Shown here: in pieces, positions 1-10,800 of the stretch
Position numbering within the stretch: position 1 is the stretch's first letter
Layout: each line of letters begins with the position of its first letter
Assembly (NCBI GenBank): GCA_037157565.1
Contig: JAZHRO010000019.1
Coordinates: 64,912,501-64,976,500, forward strand
Reading direction: 5' to 3'
Length of the DNA stretch: 64,000 nucleotides
DNA from: Thalassia testudinum
Taxonomy: Eukaryota; Streptophyta; Magnoliopsida; Alismatales; Hydrocharitaceae
Notes under the pieces: model-generated
What the model was told of the DNA's origin: nothing
Seen by the model: only the letters and a program-made list of their open reading frames with translations
Database searches by the model: none
Program-made: the position numbers and the translations under genes

Positions 1-185
1 ATGTAATTTGTTGGAGTGTGTGGTGGCCTATAAATAGCTGTATACCCCCCCTTATTCTTTTGAGAAGAAATAACTGAGATATATGCTTATAGGACGCTTC
101 TCCTGTGATTTTCTCCCCGCTCTTCGTGAGTGGGATTTTCACGTAAGCCTAAATGTTCTTAATTGGTTTATTGTTTTGATATTAT
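1..185 (+). repeat. Copia-type LTR remnant, 3' part
   Basis: Contains a TATAAATA box at about 30, then the ATATGCTTATAGG and GATTTTCTCCCCGCTC blocks and GGGATTTTCACGTAA, the usual layout of the R-U5 part of a copia LTR. The same order of blocks recurs at 34420-34615, which suggests one family. Its start is outside the window and no primer-binding site follows, so it may be a solo or truncated LTR. Confidence 0.5.
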
Positions 186-479
186 TGCTTCCACATTATT
201 TCAAGAATTCAACTTATATAAAGGATAATATACAAAGAGTTGTCTACTCAACTTTATAACACCTAGTATTGAGCAATAAATAACTATTACATGAAAAAAT
301 TTGTGATGAAATGAATATCTTGAAGGAGATGTGTCCACACAAGAAAAACTCATAGTGAGATTATTACTAAGAAAATTGATGTGATAATATTCAAAGCTAA
401 AACAAAAAAATGGCAACTTTTCACAGCAAAAAAAAGAAATAATGATTAATGACATTTGGACTTCTCGAGAGATGGTAAG

Positions 480-1060
480 AGGAAGCTCCAAAGCTAACAT
501 GTAATAAGTTGTATGCTAAACAACTTGCTGATATATGCAAGAGATGCATCATGTGTGCTATGTTGAAACTTAAACGAACACACCACCCAAATTGAAAATA
601 AAATTTTACAAAGCATCAGCAACTAATCAATCTTACAACATAAATGAAGATGTTGAGTTAGGTTGAGCTGGATGTGCAGCAACAAAAACATCATGCTGAT
701 GTTGAGAGCAAAGAGAATCAATGAAACCGTGGCACTATTAGAAAATAAAATGAGATAGACATGTCAATAGGTCACTTGGTCATTTGGAGAATGGACCAAT
801 CAGAGCAGTGATTTCAAAATATAAGGCATAGAACATATAAAGCCTAGGGGATGTCTCAATGACATTGAAAGGAGTTCATAGAACATGATCTTGCTCTTAA
901 GGAAGAGAATCTGTATTGACCTGTGCCAAAGCCTAAGCCCAAACAAAATGCTGAAGCCCAAGTCATCAAATAGTAATTTGAAGCCCTTAGTAAACTACTA
1001 CTTAGTTCCCTAAGTTCATGACGTTCCATTGTTTTTGGGGACTTCACAATCTCCCCTACT
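480..1060 (-). repeat. Ty3-gypsy-like 3' LTR junction, minus strand
   Basis: On the minus strand, a stretch like the end of chromovirus pol (ACGAGGATAATGCAAATTTA) is followed by a polypurine tract AAGTAGGGGAGAT and then TGTGAAGTCCCC. That matches the usual PPT plus LTR start of plant chromoviruses. The LTR would begin at 1048 and run leftwards; its far end was not located and the lower limit given here is a guess. Confidence 0.4.
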
Positions 1061-1722
1061 TAAATTTGCATTATCCTCGTTGTGACTTGATTTTATTCCA
1101 ATAGTAATGGTGACATTACCTCTTGGGTAGCCTTTTCATATTATTCTTTTACTAACAGTAGCCCCATTTCGTGGGTGACCATTTCCGCTATTAGAGGAAG
1201 TTTAGATTCAATACCATTTGTAACAACCTCCACCGAAGCTCAAGCTTAATTGAGAAAAAACTAACATTGATAACTTATTGACTTATGCCCTCAAGAACCA
1301 AAGCAACCACCCCAAGTGCTCAAATCCAAGTTATTCACAGGATGAGTATGGCTAAGCCCTCAATCTAGCAAGCTGGAATCCACATACACAGCAAACCCCA
1401 TGTATTGTGGGAAGAGGCTTGGTACTTGTTCTTTCAATGATTCCACTTCTTGTTTTATTTGATTCCTATATAGCTTTCTTGGGAGGCAATTTCTAGGTAA
1501 ATTGAAATGGCATTTGCTATTACCAGTAACATTTGTTTTTTGGAAAAGATAGAAATAACACCCCCCCATGGGTTTAGCATAGGACTCTTCCAACATTCAC
1601 CACTAACAGTAGAGATAAAAAAATTAATTAGCAAATGGCCTTCATTTTGGCAGCTTATAAGGCAAAACACTAAAACATAAAATTGAAAGTTATCAACATG
1701 ATTAGTGAGATAAGTAGTTAAC

Positions 1723-1823
1723 CGTGGCAGGAACTCTGTAACTATGCAAAGACGCTGAGGAGAAGTTACCGCGCCCATAAAAAGTAATATGTTTGGATGA
1801 CGTAGCCTCTTCATGACAGACAC
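1723..1823 (-). CDS. Exon 6 of PAS-Raf MAPKKK: kinase beta4-beta5 and hinge
   Basis: 101 nt encoding [20 protein letters not shown] and [14 protein letters not shown]. Acceptor is GATTAAG|GTGTC and donor CCACG|GTTAAC, phase 2. The family continues with a Gly-Ser-Leu-Phe segment, which I do not find in 1-1720, so the next exon should be to the left of the window. Confidence 0.92.
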
Positions 1824-4800
1824 CTTAATCCATTAAACAAAAATTAGTTCCAAGGTAAACAATTTAAAGCAGTTTTCAAGTGAATGCATCACATCTGTTG
1901 AACAGAAAGCATATATTAACAGATACCAGCTTCAAGGGCAAAACAGAAAATGAAAGAAACAAACCTTCCCATAAAAATGTTATGGCAGATACATCACAGG
2001 ATCTCTATTGCACATGCATTATACTAAAAAGACATCACCTACGAGCAACCTGATTTTTTATTGCATTCACAAGTGAGGCAAAACAAATTCTTGTCTGAAC
2101 TCATCCAGTGTTAAACATATTAAAGTTGTACATTGTTCAAGGAAAATCAACATAACACTAACTTTGGTTAAGCATAATTGTTGCCGACCATGTTGACTTT
2201 CAAAGGCTTTACAAGCTTTACTTTGAATACTAAGCAAGATAGATGAACAAAATATTTGCATGTTTACATCTGGGAAGCGTGGTTTCATATCCGTGAGACA
2301 GAAAATATGATAAATTCTAGGGGTTCTCACATATCTGCCCCTGTTAAACTTTGAAAAAGGCATACATATCTCCACTTTTTTCGTATATATAGATATACCC
2401 TTGGCATTGACATATATACACTCACAAACTTCAATTTAATAAGTTACATACTCTTATACAAAGATGGGAGTAAAAATTAAAAGGTTTTTTTGTAAAAAAT
2501 TCCCCTAACCTTCTCTTTTTCTCTAAGCATCCCTCTTCACCTCCCATCACTCACCTCCGCCACAGAACGTCGAGCGCCATTGATCAAAGGCTAGGGGGGT
2601 GCTCCTCCGAGTGTCAGATGCTGTGACAACAGCGACGAGGCCAACAATCAAGCTGAGGGGGAATTGGAGAGCTCAGGAGTAACAAGGGGTAGGTGAAGGA
2701 GGTGGGGCTGGCCACAACGATCAGTTCTCTGCGAACATGGGATCGAGAAGGGGCCGGAGGAGAGGAAAGGGGGGCGGAGGAGGAGGTGGTAGGAAGGGTG
2801 AAGGGGGCAGTGGTGGTAGAAAGGGTGGCGACAGTTGGAGGGATTGGAGGAGGGCTCGGAGGAGGATTAAAGGAGCAAGAGGAGAGGAGATTGGAGGAGG
2901 GCTCAGAGGAGGAGTAAGAGAAGAGGTTGGGGGAGGAGGAGGGGTCGAAGGAGAGGAGGTTGGGAGAGGAGGTTGGAAGAGGAGCAGGACGAGAGAACAG
3001 GGCGCAGAGAAGGAGGTGGTGGGGAGGGTGGAGGGGGTAGTGCCATAGTGGTGGCAGGGAAGGTGGCAATAGCTAAAGATGGGATCGGAGGAGGATAGGA
3101 GATTGGAGGAGGAGGGGTCGAAGGAGAGGAGGCTAGAGGACGAGAGGAGAGGGGGGCGAAGGAGGAGGTGGTGGGAAGGATGGTGGCAGGGATGGTTGTA
3201 GCTCTTAGAACAAACGAGCAAGAGACCCAAAAGGTTGTGAGGTTACAATTCCTCACCTCTGTAACCTAGTTTTTATAATACATGTACAAATCGCAATAAT
3301 ATCCAACAATACATACATTTTATATAGCAATACATAGAATAGTTAACAGCAGCAGCTAGAGGAGAGGTTGGAGGAGGAGTAGGAGAGGAGGCAGGAGGAG
3401 AGGTTGGAGGAAAGGAGGTCGAAGGAGCAAGAGGAAAGGAGAGGGGGCTGGAGGAGAAGAGAGGGAGGGTGTGAAGGAGAAGGTGCACAGGAAGCCAAGT
3501 AAGGAGGGAGAGCATTTTTTTGTATAATAGAAAGAAAATAGAAGGTTATTTATACAAAAGTCTCTTTATTTTGTAGTTCTCAATGTTCATAAGGGCATCC
3601 GAGCAAGTAAATGGGTTTTCTAGAGATATATGTGTGTGTATCCTTTTCAAAGTTAACAGGGACAAATATATAAAAGCCCATTAATTCTAAGCCAAAAAGT
3701 AGGGAAACGCAGGTTCTAATGCAAAAAGTGACGCGGGGTATTGTTTTCATACTTTACACAACATTGAGAACGTTGGCCTACTTGATGATTGATATTTAAT
3801 TTAAAAAAACAAAAGAACGTAAGGTTTATTACATGGTAGTCCCCACCGCATTTAAAAAAATCACCACACCACTTTAACCTACAACGCACAGGTAATAAAA
3901 AAAACTTTGCACCGGTGATAAACTCCTTTGCACCGATGATAAATTATTGTAAGGTTTCTTTGCACCTGTGCAATCTTATTTTGCATCGATACAAAATTAT
4001 TCCAAGGTAGTTTCACCTGTCCAAAATAATTTTACACCCGTGCAAAGTAATTTTGACTTATGAGTTCATGGTTCAAGGTTTAGGGTTTAGGTTTATGGAA
4101 AGTGATTTCACGTATAAGAAGTAATTTTTTACTTGAAAGGTGATTTTTCACCTTCGGGTTTCCTAAACCTTGAACCCTAAACCTGAAGATGAAAAATCAC
4201 CTTTCAAGTATAAAATCACTTCTCATACGTGAAGAAACACTTGGAATTTAATTTTACACCGGTGCAATTTTACTTTACACCCGTGTAAAATAATATTGCA
4301 GTAGTGCAAAGTAGCTCAAAGTAAAATTGCACCGGTGCAATCTTACTTTGCACTCGTGCAAAATTATTTTGAAGGTGCAAAGTGATTTTGCACAGGTGCA
4401 AAATAAGATTACACCTTCAAAATAATATTGCATCGGTGCAAAATTTTTCCACTAGTGCAAAGTGATTCCAAAAGTGATTTGAGTGGTTAGCACCCATACG
4501 AAAGTTATTTGTTGTTGGTTTCGACATTAGTGTATCCCAACACGTGTCAGCACTTTTTTTGCATAAAAAGAAGGGACGCGGGTTGGGACCACATTTACAA
4601 TTACGCGTCAACTTTTGCATCAACTTTTACATTTCCCAACCCGCATCCTAATTCTAAATGTCAAACTACTTTGGATTTATCCTTGTAGCATTCAAATGCC
4701 TAACCTTAAAAGTCTTTCATTCATGAAACTGATGGGCATATGAAGCAAAGGTAATTTTCAAAAATTACAAAAATAAAGTGATAAAAGGGGTGCTGTAGTG

Positions 4801-7800
4801 AAATGAAAAAGGTAGACATCATGCGAGGAAATAGTTGAGTTGGCTAAGTATTGAATTTTTTATTTGAAGGACCTCCCTTTCAAGCTGAAGGTATAAGCTT
4901 TTTAAACTTAACAGATTCAAGCAAACAGGTGACATTTTTTTATTTTTATTTGCAGGCAAAAGATGGATTCTTGCACCATCAATTCAGCTATGGTGCTTGC
5001 ACATTCCACTTCCAAGAGCTCCTTAATGACAGAAAGAATGCTACAATTTATCACGATGCATACAATAACAAGTGGAGAGGGGATAGCTCGAACTATGAAT
5101 GCTACACATCAAGCTATGGCTTTGAAATACCGAAGAACACTGGCAAATTGAAAATATACCTCCTGTCTAAATGAAAGTATCACTTCATCAGGGTACTCCT
5201 GTCTAGAAAAAACCTTCACAGCAACATCCTGCTGGCAAAAATACTAGATCCATGAAGAAGCCATATGATAGATGAAACATTCAGACAATGTTGCTTAAGA
5301 TGGCATAAATCATGCCAAAAAGTGAAAATTTGGTGTGCACTTAGAAGACAGAAGAGAGAGCTTCATGCTTAACCCTAAGCCTCACTGCAAAGAGAATTAG
5401 AGAAGGATAATTTATGTATAAGCCTAAATAACATGAGATTGCTGTTGAGAGATACTCCAGCTTTATATTGTTGCCTTTAGTTTTGTTTTATTTCTGGGCT
5501 TTTATGTAGTTGTCTCCCTAGCACCTCTTCATATATATAGGAGTTCTAAGATTTCTTTTGAATAGTAGATGAGTTTTCTTTCTCTAACATGGTATCAGAA
5601 CTACAATCTTAGGTTAGAGCTTAATACCTACTTGATCTTTTCGCCTTTTTTCTTCTCCACCAAATTAATTAGGGCTTCTTTTCTCTTCATTGAGGTTTGT
5701 GCATGATTCTACGAAGAGCAAGAGTCCCAAAATACATTAGAGGCCCTTCCCTAGCGCACATAGCCCAAGGAGGAACCCCTTATTGGCACCAATCTCAAGA
5801 TCTACAACAGCAACTAGAGGAAGGGCCACCGGCGGAGGCTTCAGTGATACCACTGATGTGACCAATACCGTTGCCAAATCCCCATCAACGCCGCCAGGTG
5901 GCCCAACAAACTAAGGCCCCGATTGGAACCACCTAGCAATTATATTGGGAGCCCATAGTTGCCGCTCCTGGTTTCAGCTGGCTTGGGGTGTCAAAAGGGT
6001 TGGTCACCTGGGGCCCCTGACCACCGCTGGTCGCCGAAGCTCTAAAGTTTGCTGCCGATGATTGGTTTGGGGTTGCTAAGCACGTCTGAGGTCATTTTGT
6101 AATCTTTCTTGGCCTCTAAGAGCATTTGCATGGTTATTAGGGGTCTTAATGTACTGAAAGTTGAACTTTGTTTGCTGATTAGTCCCTGTAGGACTTCCAT
6201 TTTATGTGATATGGCCTCTATGACAATTCATTAGGTGGGTGTCAAAAACCCCCACTTGACATGAGTACGGAGCTCAAGGGATCCAGTTATATGTCATTGT
6301 TACAATCCCCTCACAGAGGTAAGGAATGTGAAAAGGATTACATCCACATCAAATCGGAGTCCAAGAAGAAGTGTGTAGTTGCTATGAAGGTTTTAAATGC
6401 CTCTCTGGGAAAAAGTAAAGCTATATCAACGTCCAAATGTGGACGTATAAGCCAAAGACATTAACTCTCAAAATTGTGACCGTGTGGAGGCTCATATTGA
6501 GCATCGAGCCTTTGCTACACCAGGATTGGTATAAGATACTATGACTATCCTCAGGAGCAAGTATAAGATACCAATCCAAAGACTCCATCAGTATGATGCA
6601 TCTCAAGCAGGAATTGCATGTCAGTCTCAGGCATAGGAAGCAGATTGGCCAACCGATTCAAGTGCATCTCAATACATGTGGTGATGTGAGACAGTTTTCT
6701 ACTCTTAGACCGATCCCATTAGGTAGGACTATATTGTTAGCTTATGGGTGGCATTCACCCATTGCTGGTTAGGAGGAGGTACATGCAACTCCACACATGA
6801 AATCGGAGAATGTCCTAGCTCCAGATTCCCTCTGAGCCTACTCCCCATTAGTTAGATAACAAAGGAGTTGAATTGCGGGGCAGTATTTGGTGCAATACCT
6901 CTGACATCCCAAGACATTCTCGTAGGACTTACTATTGGTTGTAGTAGTAAAGGTGGTGTCCATCGTCTTCTACAATCACCCTATGTAGGTCAAGTTTCTC
7001 TTCCATCAAGAGAGTTTCTAGCTACCCGTGACACCTTCATTTTGGTTATCTTCATTTGCCTAAGTTTCAAAGGATGATACCACAAATTTAAACCAACAAC
7101 CACCTTCCAATGCGAAGCATGCCAACTTGGCAAACATCACAGGAGTGCGTTCCCAAGGATCCAAAATTGGAGTTCAGAAGTTATATTCTAGTTACTCTAC
7201 CTAAACATTTAGGGACTTAGCCAAACTCTAGATCATATGAAACAGATTTTATTTGGTAACAGTGGATGATTTTTCTTGCCTCACTTAGACATTGCTTTTG
7301 AAAGCCGAGTCCAAAGTCGATGATATGATCAAAGCTTTCTTGGCAAAGATTAAAAAAAAATTTGGGGCTAATGTGAATGTAGAAGTGTCATGCATTATAT
7401 AATAAGTTGTTACTTTTATTTCTTGCTTGGATGAATATGTAAGTTTCCCATGTCTCTCTCTCCCCCGTATAAGAGAGACTAGGGTTTTTCTTGGAAAATA
7501 GAACAATCTTTTCGTTCACATGGTATTAAAGCAACGATCCTAGATTGAGGGTCTAGCATCATATCAAATACTCCATTCCCTTTTTTTTTCTCTACTTGTT
7601 GCACGCACGCAATGATCATGGCTCGGATCATCTTTGCACATGCACTATTAGTGTTAGCTGCTATGCAGTCAACGTCCATATCTATGTGTCAAGAACTAAT
7701 GCTAAATGTAAATGCTGCTCCATTGCCAGGTCTGATTGCTGATTGTTGCAGATCTGGGATCGTGAGTGCTGATCATGTCATTGCCAGATCATGAGTGCTG

Positions 7801-10800
7801 CTGCTCGAGACCAAATCAGGTCTACTCCAAATCAGATCGTGATTGCTCCAGATCTGGATCAATCAACCAGATCTGATCCCATCACCCAGGCCTGGAGCAA
7901 ATATGATCCTATTGCCCAGATCTGAACCAACCCAGATCAAGATTACCCCAGATCTGATTGTGCTGGCGATGGGATATCAGATCTGCTGCCAAAATGTGTG
8001 CTTGGTGCTGTGACCAGATCTACTTGTTGATCTTGTGGGAGTGCCAACGATGGAAGTGTTTGGTATCTCCTTTCTTGTACTTGGAATCGTCTCCCTAAAC
8101 CTACCAATCTTTCTCTTGACTACTATATTGTCAATTGGAGGTTAGGTTGCATGTATATGGCTGCACAAGAGGTCATTGTGTTGTGGTGTAGCCATGGCTA
8201 TTGTCAAGAACAAGATACAAAGGACTATGCCCAGTGTTACATCCAAGTAGTGTATTATTGACTCAGGAGCGTCGAAACGTCTCATGGGAGATACCACTCT
8301 CTTGAAAGCTCCCACGAAATCAGAGCGTGTGAACTGTGAAGTCGGTGAAGGTGGTAAATGGATCTCTCTCTCCTATCATCGCAGTAGGCAATGACCATGT
8401 ATCCTCTAGATTGCAGTTTGCAAGTGTACACTATGCTCTAGATTTCCCTATGAACCTCTTGTTAGCATGTAACATTTGCAAATATCTTCGATATTTTGTT
8501 ATATTTGATGATAAGCACCGCTACTTCCAAGATAAATAAATGAATGAGATTATTGGTTGTGGGATCAAGAAGGATGACCTATATCTTCTCAATATCCCAT
8601 CATAGTCTACTAGCGCAGTCTCTATTTCTAGAGATCCCTTGTTGTGGCATCAGCGACTTGGCCACTTGCCAGTAAGAAAAATGTGCCAAATGTTTCCCAA
8701 ATTGCCACCTAGTGCCACCTTTGATTATGAGGCCTATCAATTAGGGAGGCATCATCAAAGCACATTTTCTCGACACACTGAAAGGACTAACACTTTTCCC
8801 TTCCACCTCGTACACTGTTATATCTGTTTGAAGGCTTACGCGAGTCATTAGCACCAGAGGCTATAGATACTTTGTAGTGTTTGTGGATTACTACAATAGC
8901 TCTACCTGATGAAAGACCGCTCAAAGATATTGTAGATTGTCCAGAAATTCTTTGCAGAGATTCAAACCAGGCATTTCTCATCCATATAGGTGTCTAGGAG
9001 AGACAATACACTGGAGGTCATGCAGGCAGACCTTCAGGCCTTCTTCACTAGCAAGGTGACTCTCCATCAAACATCATGTGCACATACTTTACATCATTGC
9101 TAGGATTCTTCTGGTATACATAAAGGTTCCAAAGCAATTTTGTGAAGATGCAACCACATCTCTAACCAACAGGGTGCCATCATCAATTCTTTGAGCCAGG
9201 ATTCCTTACCAAGTACTCACCCAAAGTCTGAGGGACCCTTTGCCTTACTCCTGCATATATTTGAATGCACCTATTTTATACAGGCCTTTTGCACATAGGA
9301 CAAATTTTCTCCTTAAGCTATGAAGTATGTATTTCCGGGATATTCTCGTACCCAAAAAGTTTATAGGTACTATGATCAGATGCACCGGAGATATATATTG
9401 ACTGTAGATGCAACCTTTTTCAAGGAAGTACCATTCTTTTTTGAAGAAGGTGAGACCATTGACCTAGCTCCATGGGAGACTCAGGTGTATCATTGGAGGA
9501 ATACTCCACTACCCACTACTCTAAAACCTACAGAAGATAGTACAGTGAAGGGGCTACCACCAGTTAGCCAAGAAGATGTGGATAAAAGATTGATTGCCCT
9601 TTAGAAGTCCAATGGATCTTGTACATTACATCCCATCTCCAATTACATGACTATTGTTCATCTACGTAGTGATGTGCAGCACTTCACCAACGTGCTTGCT
9701 ACCACCATACTGCCTAGAGATTATCTAGAAGCCCCACGGGACTCTCACCGGAGAGTTGCCATGAATGATGACATGACCGCATTGGCTACGCATGGCACTT
9801 GAAATCTAGTTCCCTATCCCCCTGGTGTGACCCTATTGTTCATCTACGTAGTGATGTGCAGCACTTCACCAACGTGCTTGCCAATACCATACAGCCTAGA
9901 GATTATCTAGAAGCCTTACAAGACCCTCATTGGAGAGCTGCCATGAATGATGAGATGTCCGCATTGGCTACCTGTGGCACTTCAAATATGGTTCCCTATC
10001 CCCCTGGTGCGACCCTAATTGACTGCAAACAAATCTACACCATAAAATATATTGTGGATTGTTCAAGACTCAAGTCACATTTAGTGGCTAAGGATTTCAC
10101 CCAAACTTATGACGTGGATTATCATTAGACCTCCCCAGTGGCGTAGGTTTCCTCTATACGTATTCTTTTATCCGTGGTAGTAAATAGAAGTAGCCTATTT
10201 ATCAGCTCGACATCAAAAATGCCTTTTTTTATGGAGATCTTACATAAGAGGTGTACATGTGCCAGCCACCAAGTTATGCAATTAAGGGGGAAAGTGATTG
10301 CAGATTGAAGAAGGCCATGTATGGCCTTAAACAAAGGCCCAGAGCATGGTTTAAGAGGCCAAGTACAAAGGTCCAAAAAATTGATGTTGGCCGATCCTCG
10401 TCAAATCACTCAATCTTCATCAAGATGCACATACAAGAGGTGCTCATCTTAGAAGTCTATGCAAACAATATTATCTTGACTGGAGATAATGAGAAAGGCA
10501 CACATTAGACGAAGGAGTTCCTACACAAGACCTAAATTACAAAGAATCTTGGAGACTTGAGATGCTTTCTTAGGATAGAGTTAGTGCGAAAGAACTTTGG
10601 TTTATCATTATCCCAAATAAAGTATACTCTACAAATTTTGAAGGAGGTAGGACTACAAGTGCTAAACCATCTGGAGTCCCTGTTGTGCATCAAAAGAAGG
10701 TTACGCTACTTAAGGGCGATCCACCATTTAAGGATGTCATGAGATAGAAGAGTGCAATTGGCAAAATACTATATCAGATAGTACCCAGACATTAATTTTG

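Larger units (their letters stand above)
1..1722 (-). other. Intron 6 (incomplete), with LTR remnants
   Basis: Sequence between the exon 6 donor and the left window edge. It holds a copia-type LTR remnant at about 1-185 and a Ty3-gypsy-like 3' junction near 1048-1060. The rest (about 200-480 and 1060-1720) is AT-rich with no coding similarity I recognise. An open frame at 1360-1596 does not continue the kinase domain. Confidence 0.7.
1824..5159 (-). other. Intron 5 of PAS-Raf MAPKKK
   Basis: 3.3 kb between exons 5 and 6. It holds a Mutator-like element (2320-3680), a palindrome array with a hairpin core (about 3900-4480) and a small hairpin (4574-4648). The remaining stretches 1824-2319, 3690-3890 and 4650-5159 are AT-rich with nothing recognised. 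Confidence 0.85.

Noticed and set aside
1360..1596. Minus-strand frame downstream of exon 6 considered as the next kinase exon.
   Set aside because: It lacks the expected continuation after FLPR and the catalytic-loop motifs; no matching acceptor.
2614..3256. Long overlapping open frames on both strands in the GGAGG-rich tract.
   Set aside because: Low-complexity composition produces open frames on both strands; the translations are Pro/Ser/Leu or Gly/Arg runs with no domain.
4075..4100. TTTAGGG-like telomeric sequence.
   Set aside because: Only about two units, and they form part of the hairpin of the palindrome array.
4851..5174. 107-codon plus-strand frame overlapping exon 5.
   Set aside because: It runs antisense to a well-supported kinase exon and has no recognisable family.
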